The notes under the pieces: model-generated | What the model saw: the letters and a program-made list of their open reading frames with translations, nothing else | Database searches by the model: none | Told to the model about the DNA's origin: nothing | From: Mumia sp. ZJ1417 | Lineage (GTDB): Bacteria; Actinomycetota; Actinomycetes; Propionibacteriales; Nocardioidaceae | Direction of reading: 5' to 3' | NCBI RefSeq assembly: GCF_014127285.1 | Contig: NZ_CP059901.1 | Span: 1,674,001-1,738,000 of the forward strand | Length of the DNA: 64,000 nt | Shown: positions 18,087 through 26,866 of the stretch, piece by piece | How the letters are laid out: every line of letters begins with the position of its first letter | Position numbering within the stretch: the first letter of the stretch is position 1 | Made by a program: the position numbers and the translations under genes

Positions 18087-19649
18087 GTGATGGGACGACG
18101 TCTTTTGGGGAACGCGTGGCCGTGGGTCATGGCGCTGCTGGTGTGCGCGCCGATGCTCGCCTCCGGCTACGTCCTGTCGTACGACATGGTCTTCGTCCCG
18201 AGGCTGGACATCACCCGCCCGGACGTGTGGGGACTGGGATCGGCGACCCCGCGGGCGGTCCCGTCCGACGCGGTCGTCGCGGTCGCGAACCTCGTGGTCC
18301 CCGGCTGGCTCCTCCAGAAGGTGGTCCTCGTCGGGAGCCTGGTCGCCGCCGGTGCCGGCGCGATGCGGATGCTGGGTCGGTTCGGGCTCGGCGCGCAGCT
18401 CGCAGGCACGACGTGGTTCGTCTGGAACCCGTACGTCGCCGAGCGACTCGTCATCGGGCACTGGCCGCTCCTGGTCGCGTACGCCGCGCTCCCGTGGCTC
18501 GTCGTCGCGTGTCTGGAGGTTCGTGAGGGCGGTACCCCGCGATGGTGGCGCTGGGTCGTGCCGCTCGCCGCAACCGCGCTGAGCCCGGCCTCGGGCGTGA
18601 TCGGCGCGGTGCTGGCGGTGTCGGTGTGCGGGTGGCGGCGCTGTGGTCGGGTCGCCCTCGTGGCGGTGGTGGTGAACCTGCCGTGGATCGTCGCCGGGTT
18701 CGCGCACGCCGGTGCGGGCCGTAGCGACCCGGCGGGCGTCGCCGTGTTCGCGCTGCAGCCCGAGGCGGGCCTGGGCCGGCTGGGCGCGGCGCTGAGCCTC
18801 GGCGGGATCTGGAACGTCGACGTGGTTCCGGACTCTCGCGACCTCGTGACGGCGACGCTCTTCTGCCTGGTCCTGTGGACCGTGATGGCGGTCGGCGCGG
18901 TGACCGCATGGCGGGGTGGTCCGGCCCGAGAGCCCGTACGCGCGCTGGTGCCCGCCGCGGTGATCGCACTGGCCATCGCCCTGGTCGGGGCGTATGTGCC
19001 GGCGGTGCTGGAGTGGGTCGTCGAGGTCGTGCCGGGTGGCGGGCTGCTGCGTGACGGCGCGCGCTACCTCGCCCTGCTCGCGCCACTGCAGGCCGTCCTC
19101 GTCGCGGCGGGCGTGGCGGCGCTGGCGGGTCGGGTGCGTGACGGTTTCGCGCGGACCTCCGTCCTCGTGGTGGCCGTCCTGCTTCCGATCGCGGTGATGC
19201 CCGACCTGGCGTGGGGCGCCGCCGGCCGGCTCGAGGCGGTCTCGTACCCCGCCGAGTGGGACGAGGCGCGGGCGGCGATCGCCGACAGCGATGCCGAGGG
19301 CGACCTGGTCTCACTGCCGTTCGGCGCGTTCCGCGCACCGGCATGGAACGACGGCCGGGTGGTCCTCGACCCGGCCGGGCGCTACTTCCCGCGGGAGACG
19401 GTCGTCGACGACGAGCTCGTGGTCTCGGGGACGGTCGTGGGCGGCGAGGACGCGCGCGCGGCGGCGGTCCGCGAGGCACTGGCCTCCGACGATCCCGCAG
19501 CTACCCTGCGCGCGGAGGGGATCGGCCTGGTGGTCGTGGCCCTCGACGCGTTCGGAGCCGACGACCTCGACGAGCTCCAGGCGGAGCTGGAGCCGCTGTT
19601 CACCGGCGAGGAGATCGCCGTGTACGAGGTGCCGTCGGACGCGCGGTGA
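18087..19649 (+). CDS. GT-C-like polytopic membrane protein
   Basis: A 520-residue protein with about ten hydrophobic segments, an early luminal-type loop (LSYDMVFVPRLDITRPDVWGLGSATPRAVP) and a soluble C-terminal part of about 130 residues. The segment TTWFVWNPYVAERLVIGHWPLLVAYAALPWLV resembles the membrane cores of large actinobacterial GT-C glycosyltransferases such as the AftD group, but I cannot name a family. Position among flippase, UbiA and AftD genes suggests a role with a polyprenol-phosphate sugar. Start GTG 18087, or ATG 18090. It is convergent with ubiA, 1 bp apart. Confidence 0.65.
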   Translation: MMGRRLLGNAWPWVMALLVCAPMLASGYVLSYDMVFVPRLDITRPDVWGLGSATPRAVPSDAVVAVANLVVPGWLLQKVVLVGSLVAAGAGAMRMLGRFGLGAQLAGTTWFVWNPYVAERLVIGHWPLLVAYAALPWLVVACLEVREGGTPRWWRWVVPLAATALSPASGVIGAVLAVSVCGWRRCGRVALVAVVVNLPWIVAGFAHAGAGRSDPAGVAVFALQPEAGLGRLGAALSLGGIWNVDVVPDSRDLVTATLFCLVLWTVMAVGAVTAWRGGPAREPVRALVPAAVIALAIALVGAYVPAVLEWVVEVVPGGGLLRDGARYLALLAPLQAVLVAAGVAALAGRVRDGFARTSVLVVAVLLPIAVMPDLAWGAAGRLEAVSYPAEWDEARAAIADSDAEGDLVSLPFGAFRAPAWNDGRVVLDPAGRYFPRETVVDDELVVSGTVVGGEDARAAAVREALASDDPAATLRAEGIGLVVVALDAFGADDLDELQAELEPLFTGEEIAVYEVPSDAR

Positions 19650-19650
19650 C

Positions 19651-20535
19651 TCAGGCAGTGACGCCGAGGGCGAATGTCGCCAGCCAGACGAGCCCGATCG
19701 CCTGGAGCACACGGTCGCGCAGCACGATGTCCTCGGGCTCACCGGCGAGGCCGCGGTCGATGTCGACGGCGTAGCGGAGTAACCCTAGGACAAAGGGGGC
19801 GATCGAGATCGCCTGCCAGGGGAGGCCGGTGGCTGGGGAGATCTCAAAGGCCCACAGGCTGTACGCCGTGATGGTGACACCGGCGGCAAGCCCCCAGACG
19901 AAACGCAGGTAGGACTCGGAGTACAACGACAGGGACCGACGGGTGCCCGCCGCGCTGCCGAGGCTGTGCATCTCGGAATAGCGCTTCCCAGCAACCATGA
20001 AGAGAGACCCGAACGCCGCGACGAGGAGGAACCACTGCGAGAGCGCGACATCGACTGCGACGCCACCGCCCACGGCCCGGAGCAAGAATCCGGAGGCGAC
20101 GACGGCAAGGTCGATGACCGCCATGTGCTTCAGCCAAAGGGCGTAGGAGATCTGCAGCACCGCGTAGATGACGAGCGTGAGGCCCAGCCGGAGGTCCAGC
20201 CACGCACCGGTGGCGATACCGAGACCGGACAGGAGAGCGGCGGCGAGGAGCGCGAGGCGCGGCGAGATCTCGCCGGCGGCGATGGGTCGAGCGGACTTGA
20301 GGGGGTGGCGGCGGTCCTCCTCGGCGTCGCAGACGTCGTTCACGAGGTAGACCGCGGCCGAGACCAGCGTGAAGGCCGCCACGGCGACGAGGACCCGCAT
20401 GAGGACGCGGGGCTCAGCCAGCACGCCGGCGGCCAGCGGCGCCGTGGCCACGATGAGGTTCTTGAGCCACTGTCGCGGCCGCACCGACACGAGGAGGCTC
20501 GCTGCGGGCGACCGTCGCCGCGGGTGGGGTCTCAT
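19651..20535 (-). CDS. ubiA: Decaprenyl-phosphate phosphoribosyltransferase (UbiA family)
   Basis: A 294-residue membrane prenyltransferase-fold protein with about eight or nine transmembrane segments. The start RPRQWLKNLIVATAPLAAG and the motif YLVNDVCDAEEDRRHPLKSARPIAAG (NDxxDxxxD, about residues 58-80) define the branch that transfers 5-phosphoribose from PRPP to decaprenyl phosphate. This is the first committed step to decaprenyl-phospho-arabinose, the arabinan donor. The later epimerase genes (dprE1/E2) are not in this window. ATG 20535 has GTGAGG upstream; GTG 20547 is possible. Confidence 0.88.
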   Translation of the reverse strand: MRPHPRRRSPAASLLVSVRPRQWLKNLIVATAPLAAGVLAEPRVLMRVLVAVAAFTLVSAAVYLVNDVCDAEEDRRHPLKSARPIAAGEISPRLALLAAALLSGLGIATGAWLDLRLGLTLVIYAVLQISYALWLKHMAVIDLAVVASGFLLRAVGGGVAVDVALSQWFLLVAAFGSLFMVAGKRYSEMHSLGSAAGTRRSLSLYSESYLRFVWGLAAGVTITAYSLWAFEISPATGLPWQAISIAPFVLGLLRYAVDIDRGLAGEPEDIVLRDRVLQAIGLVWLATFALGVTA

Positions 20536-20627
20536 GGTGCGCCTCACACTAGAGGATCGGGGGGAGTGAGCTTCGGCCCCTGGCGGCCGCCCCTGGGAAC
20601 TTCGTCCGTGTAGTGGCCTGATCGGCT

Positions 20628-20639
20628 TACCGGCTGGTA
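20628..20639 (+). promoter_or_regulatory. Promoter motif shared with the DUF3068 gene
   Basis: TACCGGCTGGTA occurs here and, identically, at 29886-29897. In both places it runs into a TANNNT box (TACCGT here, 20638-20643) and lies about 35-40 bp before a GTG start that has a Shine-Dalgarno sequence. This suggests a common promoter or operator. Confidence 0.5.
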
Positions 20640-20674
20640 CCGTGGCGGCTCTGACTTCAGGAGGGAAGATTTCC

Positions 20675-20824
20675 GTGGGTGGTTTCCTTGGTGGCGTGGC
20701 CGCGATCGTCGTGGGTGCTGGGCTCGGCGCAGCGACCGTCGTCGGTGTTGTCCAGTCTCAGGCTGCGTCTGACAATCCGACTCAGCCGACGTCGTCTGTC
20801 GTGAACTACGGCTCCAACAACTGA
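20675..20824 (+). CDS. DUF2613 small membrane/secreted protein
   Basis: A 49-residue protein: one hydrophobic N-terminal segment with glycines (GGFLGGVAAIVVGAGLGAATVVGVV) then a short polar tail ending VVNYGSNN. The fold pattern and terminal V-x-YG fit DUF2613. In Mycobacterium tuberculosis a protein of this kind (Rv0236A) is encoded beside aftD (Rv0236c), and here too it lies in the aftD locus. The GTG start is chosen from the AGGAGG-like site at 20659-20665. Function is unknown; an accessory subunit of a glycan-assembly enzyme is a guess. Confidence 0.8.
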   Translation: MGGFLGGVAAIVVGAGLGAATVVGVVQSQAASDNPTQPTSSVVNYGSNN

Positions 20825-20850
20825 CGGATCGCGCCGACACGTCATTCATC

Positions 20851-21975
20851 TCACCGAGAGGGCTTCGCCAGGACACTGGCGAAGCCCTCTCGCGTCTGTC
20901 CCCACGTGAACGCGCGGCTCTTGTCGAGGGCACCCTTGCCAAGGCGCTCACGCAGCGCGTCGTCGATCATCAGGTGCCGGGCTGCAGCGACGAACTCAGC
21001 CTGATCGTCCACAAGGACGCCTGACTCGCCATCGTCGACGGACTCCTGGGTACCCCCGGCCGAGCGGTAGGCGACGGTGGGTGTGCTGTGCGAGCCGGCC
21101 TCGCCCACGACCAGCCCCCACCCCTCCTTGAGCGAGGGGAGAAGCATCAGCCAGGACGACGCGTATACCTCGTGCTTGGCACGCTCGTCGACGAACCCAG
21201 TGAAAGTGACACGGTCCGCGACGCCGCGGAGCGTGGCGTACTCGCGCAGTTCCCCTTCCCACCAGCCGTCACCGACGACGGTGAGGGTCAGGTCGGGGAG
21301 CTCTGCGAGCGCTGCCACCGTGTCGATGGCGTGCTCGACCTGCTTGTGCGGGACGAGCCGGCCTACGACGCACATCGAGGGATGGCGCGAGCGCTCGGTG
21401 TCGATCGAAGGGCTGGAGTCAGTGCCGTTGTGGACGATCGAGACGCGCTCTCGATCGACGCCGAGTGCGACCAGCTCGTCCCGTGTCGCGGTCGAGACGG
21501 CGACGTAGTGCGAGCGCCGATACAGGCGCGGCGCGAGCCAGGACTCGATCCACCAGCCGACCTTGCCGACGAGACCGGGGTAGACGACGGGCCACTGTTC
21601 CCGGTGCACGTGGTGGACAACCACGAGGACCGGCTTGCGCGTGGCGAGCCGGGTGAAGAAGGGCAGGCCGTTCTGGACGTCGACGACGAGGTCGACCCGG
21701 CCGAAGCGGTGCAGGAGGAGGTTGAGGAAGGCGAAGGCGTACACGGCCATCTTGTCGCCCCGCCGAACGAAGCGGATCCCGTCGCGGACCTCGTCGCGCG
21801 GGGCTTGCGCGTGGGCGGCGCAGAACACCGTCACGCGATCTCCGCGCTCGACCAGCCCCAGGGCGACCTCCTCGACGAACCGCTCGGAGCCGCCGCCCTC
21901 GGGGTTGCGGGTGTCGCGCCAGTTGCAGATAAGCACGTGGCGTGGTCGCCGCGTCGGCTGACTCTTTGCTGCCAT
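20851..21975 (-). CDS. Family 4 glycosyltransferase
   Basis: A 374-residue GT-B enzyme with no membrane segment, so it acts at the cytoplasmic face. N-terminal acceptor-domain features are WRDTRNPEGGGSERFVEEVALGLVERGD. The donor domain has VGRLVPHKQVEHAIDTVAAL (about 207) and the EX7E region SLKEGWGLVVGEAGSHSTPTVAY (about 290). Donor and acceptor sugars are unknown. The last 12 codons form half of a 17-bp hairpin that also follows the convergent DUF2613 gene. It is divergent from the methyltransferase gene. Confidence 0.9.
   Translation of the reverse strand: MAAKSQPTRRPRHVLICNWRDTRNPEGGGSERFVEEVALGLVERGDRVTVFCAAHAQAPRDEVRDGIRFVRRGDKMAVYAFAFLNLLLHRFGRVDLVVDVQNGLPFFTRLATRKPVLVVVHHVHREQWPVVYPGLVGKVGWWIESWLAPRLYRRSHYVAVSTATRDELVALGVDRERVSIVHNGTDSSPSIDTERSRHPSMCVVGRLVPHKQVEHAIDTVAALAELPDLTLTVVGDGWWEGELREYATLRGVADRVTFTGFVDERAKHEVYASSWLMLLPSLKEGWGLVVGEAGSHSTPTVAYRSAGGTQESVDDGESGVLVDDQAEFVAAARHLMIDDALRERLGKGALDKSRAFTWGQTREGFASVLAKPSR
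20855..20892. terminator. Hairpin inside the 3' end of the GT4 gene
   Basis: Arms 20855-20871 and 20876-20892 pair perfectly over 17 bp around loop GACA. The sequence encodes the last residues of the GT4 protein on the minus strand and lies about 30 bp after the DUF2613 stop on the plus strand. It can therefore stop rightward transcription while being coding on the other strand. Confidence 0.7.
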
Positions 21976-22064
21976 CGTGTGATCTCCCTCCCAGCAGCCG
22001 CCCAGGTTACCAGCGAGTCAAGGGACCCGAAATCGCCTCATGGGGCGTCGGCTATCGTCGGCGC

Positions 22065-22808
22065 GTGACCGCTCCCTCCCTCGACGCCCCGCGCCCGACG
22101 CTGCGCCGTTCCGTGGGACTCTTTCGAGCACACCGCATGGAGCAGAGCGATCCCGACCACTTCTACAGGATGCTGGCTGCCGACTCCGTCGCACAGTTGT
22201 CGCGATATGGAGATCTCGACGGCCGCCACGTGCTGGACGTCGGTGGCGGCCCGGGGTACTTCGCGAGCGCGTTCCGCGCCGCGGGTGCGCGCTACACCCC
22301 GCTCGACTCCGATCTCGGCGAGCTGTCCGGATTGGGCGATCCGGAGCCCGGCACCGTCATCGGTAGCGGCATGTCGCTGCCTTTCCGTGACGGTGCCTTC
22401 GACGTGACCTACTCGTCAAACGTTCTCGAGCACGTCCCCGACCCCTGGTCGATGGCAGACGAGATGATGCGCGTGACCCGGTCAGGCGGCCTGGTCTTCC
22501 TGTCGTACACGCTGTGGTTCGGGCCTTGGGGAGGGCACGAGACGGCTCCGTGGCACTACCTCGGCGGTTATCATGCCGCGGACCGCTACGCGCGCAAGCA
22601 CGGGAAGCGGCCCAAGAATGACTTCGGCACCTCGCTGTTCCCGGTCACGGCAGGAGCGGGTTTGCGCTGGGCTCGTCGTCAGACCGCCGGCGACGTCCTC
22701 GAGACTATTCCGCGTTATCACCCGTGGTGGGCGTGGTGGACCCTGCGAGTGCCGGTGCTGCGGGAGGTGACGACGTGGAACCTCGCGATCGTCGTCCGGA
22801 AGCACTGA
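22065..22808 (+). CDS. Class I SAM-dependent methyltransferase
   Basis: A 247-residue methyltransferase. Motif I is HVLDVGGGPGYFASAFRAAG (about 47-66) and the type 11 segment DVTYSSNVLEHVPDPWSMADEMMRVTRSGGLVFLSY is complete. It probably methylates a glycan or lipid intermediate, inferred from its place before aftD. The GTG at 22065 lies 6 nt after TATCGT (22053-22058), so the operon may be leaderless at this end. Its 3' end overlaps the aftD start by 34 bp. Confidence 0.88.
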   Translation: MTAPSLDAPRPTLRRSVGLFRAHRMEQSDPDHFYRMLAADSVAQLSRYGDLDGRHVLDVGGGPGYFASAFRAAGARYTPLDSDLGELSGLGDPEPGTVIGSGMSLPFRDGAFDVTYSSNVLEHVPDPWSMADEMMRVTRSGGLVFLSYTLWFGPWGGHETAPWHYLGGYHAADRYARKHGKRPKNDFGTSLFPVTAGAGLRWARRQTAGDVLETIPRYHPWWAWWTLRVPVLREVTTWNLAIVVRKH

Positions 22809-25800
22809 CCTGGAGGTTCCGGCTTCTCGCGGTGAGCCTAGGGCTGATTGCCGTCGCGTTCGTCCAGTCGCCGGGCCGAGTTCTCACTGACACGAAGCTC
22901 GACCTCACTGTCGATCCGGCGGGCTTCCTCTCGCGGGCGCTGACACTGTGGGATCCCGTCGGCGCGTTCGGCCAGGTGCAGAACCAGGCGTACGGCTACC
23001 TGTTCCCGATGGGCCCGTTCTTCCTCCTCGGCGACGTAGTCCAGGTCGAGCCGTGGGTGATCCAGCGGCTGTGGTGGTCGCTCCTCCTGGTGACGGCCTT
23101 CCTCGGTATCGTCAAGCTTGCCGGCGCCCTGCGCATCGGCGCACCGTGGGCACGGGTCGTCGCTGGCCTGGCGTATGCGCTGTCGCCGCGGATGCTGTCG
23201 GTCATCGGCCCCAGCTCTATCGAGGTCTGGCCGATGGCGCTGGCGCCGTGGGTGCTGGTGCCCCTGGTGATTGGGATGAGGCGCCACGATCCACGGTGGA
23301 TGACGGCGCTGAGCGCGCTCGCAGTCGCCCTCGTGGGCGGCGTCAATGCCGTGGCAACGTTCGCCGTGATCCCGCTCGCGGCGCTCTGGCTGCTGCTCGC
23401 GCCTGCTTCTCCGCGTCGCCGATCGATGATGTTTTGGTGGCCGTTCTTCGTCCTCCTCGGGACACTGTGGTGGCTGGTCCCGCTCTTCCTGCTGGGCGAG
23501 TACAGCCCGCCCTTCCTCGATTACATCGAGAGCGCCTCGACGACGACCTTCGCCGCGACCCTCTTCGACGCCGTGCGGGGGACCAGCAACTGGGTGCCGT
23601 ATGTCGACCCGAACTCCGTAGCGGGCAACGACCTGCTGCGCTCGGTCGGACTGATCGCCAATGGTGTCGTGGTGGTCGCGCTTGGCATCGTCGGGATCGC
23701 ACGCAGCACGACGCGCCACCGACGTTTCCTCCTCAGCGGTGTCCTCCTCGGTCTCGTCCTGCTCACGCTCGGGCACACCGGCACGGTCGATGGCTGGGGG
23801 GCAGACAGCATCCAGCGTGCCCTCGACGGTCTGCTCTCGCCATTGCGCAACACGCACAAGTTCGACCTCGTCGTCCGCATCCCGCTCGTCCTCGGACTCG
23901 CGGCCGCGCTCTCCGGCATGGGTGCCGCGCTGCGGCAGACCGACGGTGAGCGGGTGCTCCGCAAGGGGGTCGCCGTGCTCGGTGTGGCCGCCGTCGTCGG
24001 AGCCACCGTACCCGCGTGGACCGGCTCCCTCGCCAACCGTGGGACGTACGAGAGCGTGCCCGACTACTGGCGCGACGCGGCGAGCTGGCTGAAGGCCCAC
24101 GACTCCGGACAGCGTGCGCTCGCGGTCCCTGCCTCCGCGTTCGGCGACTATCTGTGGGGACGAACGGGCGACGACGTCCTCCAGCCGCTCGCAGGCTCGC
24201 CCTGGGCGACCCGAAACGCTGTCCCATTGGCCCCTGGTGGCAACATCCGCACGCTCGACGCCATCGAACGCCGGCTCGCGTCCGGGCAGGGGTCGGCCGG
24301 CTTCGCCCGTTACCTCGAGCGCTCGGGCGTGAGGTACCTCGTGGTTCGCAACGACCTCGCGATGGGCAGCGAGCACACTCATCCCGAGCGCGTGTACGCG
24401 ACGCTAGCGCAGACGCCGGGCGTCAGCTCGGTCGCGTCGTTCGGTCCCACGCTGGGCAGCACCGCCGTGGCGGTCGACGCCGAGGGTGAGGCGGTCCTCG
24501 TCAAGGGTGGCTGGCAGGCGGAGCGCCCGGCGGTCGAGATCTTCGCGGTCGGTTCCTCTGGTCGGGGGCCGGTGTCCGAGCAAGACGCAGGCAGGACCCC
24601 TGTGGTCGCGGGCGGACCTGAGTCGCTGCTGACGCTCGACGAGCTCGGCGCGCTGGGCGGTGCAGTTGTCCTCGCCGACGACGTCCTTGGTGAGGAACGG
24701 CCCGAGCACGTCGTCCTCACCGACGGGGCACGCCGTCAGGAAGCCGCATTCGGACGGGCAGAGCAGAACCGCTCGGCCTCGCTCGCCGAAGGGGAGCCCT
24801 ACTCGCTCGACCGGCCGGTGCACGACTACCGGTTCAGCGCCGACGAGCGTTACGTGTCGGTGCCGCACCTGGTGGGCGCCACAAGACTGAGCGCATCGTC
24901 GTCTCAGTCCGATGCCGGGTCCCCGGGCGCGCTCGTGCCTGGCGAACAGCCATGGTCGGCGATCGACGGGGACTCGCGGACGTCTTGGCGAGCAGGGGCG
25001 GGAGACGAGGGCTCCTCCTGGATCGAAGTCGCGTTCGGGGGGCCGCTCGAGATCAACCGCCTCACTCTGACGCTGGACGAGCGAGCCGAGCGTGCACGGC
25101 GCCTGACTGTCCGTACCGACGCCGGCGAGATCGTGGTGACCGCCCAGCCCGGCGTGTCGACGACCGTCGCACTGCGCCCTGGAGCAACCCGAAGCCTTCG
25201 GGTCTCGGGTGCGGCCTCGGCGTTCGACCCGCTCGCAATCAGCGAAATCGACATTCCTGGCGTCGAGATCACCCGGCCGTTGGCAATGCCGCGCCTGCCG
25301 TCGAAGTGGGGCGCACCTAACCAGATCGTGATGGCCGTCGACCAGGCGTACCGGTCGGGATGTCTTGACGTCGAGGGCGTTACGCGGTGCATCGAGGATC
25401 GTGAGCAGTGGGGGGAGGACGGACGCGTCCTGGATCGAGAGCTGGAGATAGGTGCCGACGCCTCGTACGTCCCGCGGCTGCAGGTGGTGCCTGTGGGCGG
25501 TGCCGCCTTTGATGCGGCCGTGCAGTCCGAGAGGCTTGCGGCAGCTTCCGTGAGTTCCTACGCGGCCGAGGACCCCCGTAACAGCGCGGTGCGTACGATC
25601 GACGCGGACCCGACGACGGGGTGGGTTGCCGCCGCGGACGACCACGATCCGACGCTGACGTTGGCCTGGGTCGGCGCGCGACGGGTCGGCAGGATCACCG
25701 TCACGACCGCGCGGAGCCTTTCGGCGTCGGAGCCGCGCGAGGCGAGGCTGGTGTTCTCGGACGGCACCGAGCGAGAGGTCACCTTTGATGAGGGTGTGGC

Positions 25801-26866
25801 GCGCTTCGATCCCGTCCGCGCCGAATCGGTCGAGATCCACTTCTCTTCCACCGACAACCGGCAGACGATCGACGACTTCGGGGCGACGAAGCCGCTTCCT
25901 GTCGGGGTCAGTGAGGTCCGGTTGCCGTCGAGACGACCCGTCTTCCCCCAGCCGCCGCGCGCCGACAGCTCCCTCGGTCGGTGTGGGAACGGCCCTCAGG
26001 TGGAGATCGACGGCCGACATTACGAGACCCGGGTCCGCGCCTCGGGCACTGAGATGCTTTCCGCGGCCGCTCTGCCGGCAACGATCTGCGGACTTGATGA
26101 AGTCGAGCTCGCGCAGGGCGTTCACCGCGTCCGGGTTGTCGGCAACAAGATTTTTCGACCGCTCTCGCTCACGCTCGGTGACCTCGCCAGCAGCGCCGAG
26201 GCAACCGGTGTCACCCCGACGACGTGGAGTGAGACGTCACGGTCCGTGCCGCTCGACGATGATGCCGACGGCGACCGACTCGTCACGGTCGCCGAGAACG
26301 CCAATGCGGGGTGGCGTGCAGGAGCTGGCAGCACGCCGGTCCAGGTGAACGGCTGGCAGCAGGGATGGGTCGTCGACAGCGCCGAGGAGAAGCTCGCGCT
26401 CTCGTACGCCCCCGCACCGTGGTACCGCGCAGCGCTGATCATGGGCGGCCTGGCATCCATCGTCCTGCTCGGATTCACGCTGCTCCGGCGGCGTGTGGCG
26501 CTCCCCGCGGTCGGGGAGCGACGTGGACGCAGCTGGGCGCTGCTTGCCGCGGGAGGAGTAGCCGCGGGCCTGCTCGCTGGTTTCCCGGGGGTTGCCGTGG
26601 CGCTGCTGGCGTGCGTGGTGGGCGGTCTCCTGCACGAGCGCGCGGGTGAGGCGCTCGCCTGGCTCGCCGGAGCGCCAGTCGTGGTGGCTGCCGTCGGATA
26701 CGTGGTGCGACCCTGGGGATCCGATACGGGGTGGGCAGGCGAGAGCGGCTGGCCTCAGCTGCTGGTAGTCGCCTCGCTCGGGCTGCTCACCTCGGCTGTC
26801 GCGGGCGGAGCCGTCCGACGGCCCAGGTTGCGCAGGCGCATCGTCGGCAGTTCGACAACGCGGTAG
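22775..26866 (+). CDS. aftD: Alpha-(1->3)-arabinofuranosyltransferase, AftD family
   Basis: A 1363-residue GT-C enzyme, close to the usual AftD length of about 1400. The N-terminal third is the polytopic DUF3367 core (DTKLDLTVDPAGFLSRALTLWDP, YLFPMGPFFLLGD). A large extracytoplasmic part follows, with a discoidin-like (F5/8 type C) carbohydrate-binding region near residues 700-830 (AIDGDSRTSWRAGAGDEGSSWIEVAFGG) and a second beta-rich repeat. C-terminal transmembrane helices complete it. It adds arabinofuranose branches from decaprenyl-phospho-arabinose. The start is GTG 22775 with GGAGG 7 nt upstream, inside the methyltransferase gene. Its 3' end overlaps the convergent acyltransferase gene by 112 bp. 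Confidence 0.9.
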   Translation: MEPRDRRPEALTWRFRLLAVSLGLIAVAFVQSPGRVLTDTKLDLTVDPAGFLSRALTLWDPVGAFGQVQNQAYGYLFPMGPFFLLGDVVQVEPWVIQRLWWSLLLVTAFLGIVKLAGALRIGAPWARVVAGLAYALSPRMLSVIGPSSIEVWPMALAPWVLVPLVIGMRRHDPRWMTALSALAVALVGGVNAVATFAVIPLAALWLLLAPASPRRRSMMFWWPFFVLLGTLWWLVPLFLLGEYSPPFLDYIESASTTTFAATLFDAVRGTSNWVPYVDPNSVAGNDLLRSVGLIANGVVVVALGIVGIARSTTRHRRFLLSGVLLGLVLLTLGHTGTVDGWGADSIQRALDGLLSPLRNTHKFDLVVRIPLVLGLAAALSGMGAALRQTDGERVLRKGVAVLGVAAVVGATVPAWTGSLANRGTYESVPDYWRDAASWLKAHDSGQRALAVPASAFGDYLWGRTGDDVLQPLAGSPWATRNAVPLAPGGNIRTLDAIERRLASGQGSAGFARYLERSGVRYLVVRNDLAMGSEHTHPERVYATLAQTPGVSSVASFGPTLGSTAVAVDAEGEAVLVKGGWQAERPAVEIFAVGSSGRGPVSEQDAGRTPVVAGGPESLLTLDELGALGGAVVLADDVLGEERPEHVVLTDGARRQEAAFGRAEQNRSASLAEGEPYSLDRPVHDYRFSADERYVSVPHLVGATRLSASSSQSDAGSPGALVPGEQPWSAIDGDSRTSWRAGAGDEGSSWIEVAFGGPLEINRLTLTLDERAERARRLTVRTDAGEIVVTAQPGVSTTVALRPGATRSLRVSGAASAFDPLAISEIDIPGVEITRPLAMPRLPSKWGAPNQIVMAVDQAYRSGCLDVEGVTRCIEDREQWGEDGRVLDRELEIGADASYVPRLQVVPVGGAAFDAAVQSERLAAASVSSYAAEDPRNSAVRTIDADPTTGWVAAADDHDPTLTLAWVGARRVGRITVTTARSLSASEPREARLVFSDGTEREVTFDEGVARFDPVRAESVEIHFSSTDNRQTIDDFGATKPLPVGVSEVRLPSRRPVFPQPPRADSSLGRCGNGPQVEIDGRHYETRVRASGTEMLSAAALPATICGLDEVELAQGVHRVRVVGNKIFRPLSLTLGDLASSAEATGVTPTTWSETSRSVPLDDDADGDRLVTVAENANAGWRAGAGSTPVQVNGWQQGWVVDSAEEKLALSYAPAPWYRAALIMGGLASIVLLGFTLLRRRVALPAVGERRGRSWALLAAGGVAAGLLAGFPGVAVALLACVVGGLLHERAGEALAWLAGAPVVVAAVGYVVRPWGSDTGWAGESGWPQLLVVASLGLLTSAVAGGAVRRPRLRRRIVGSSTTR

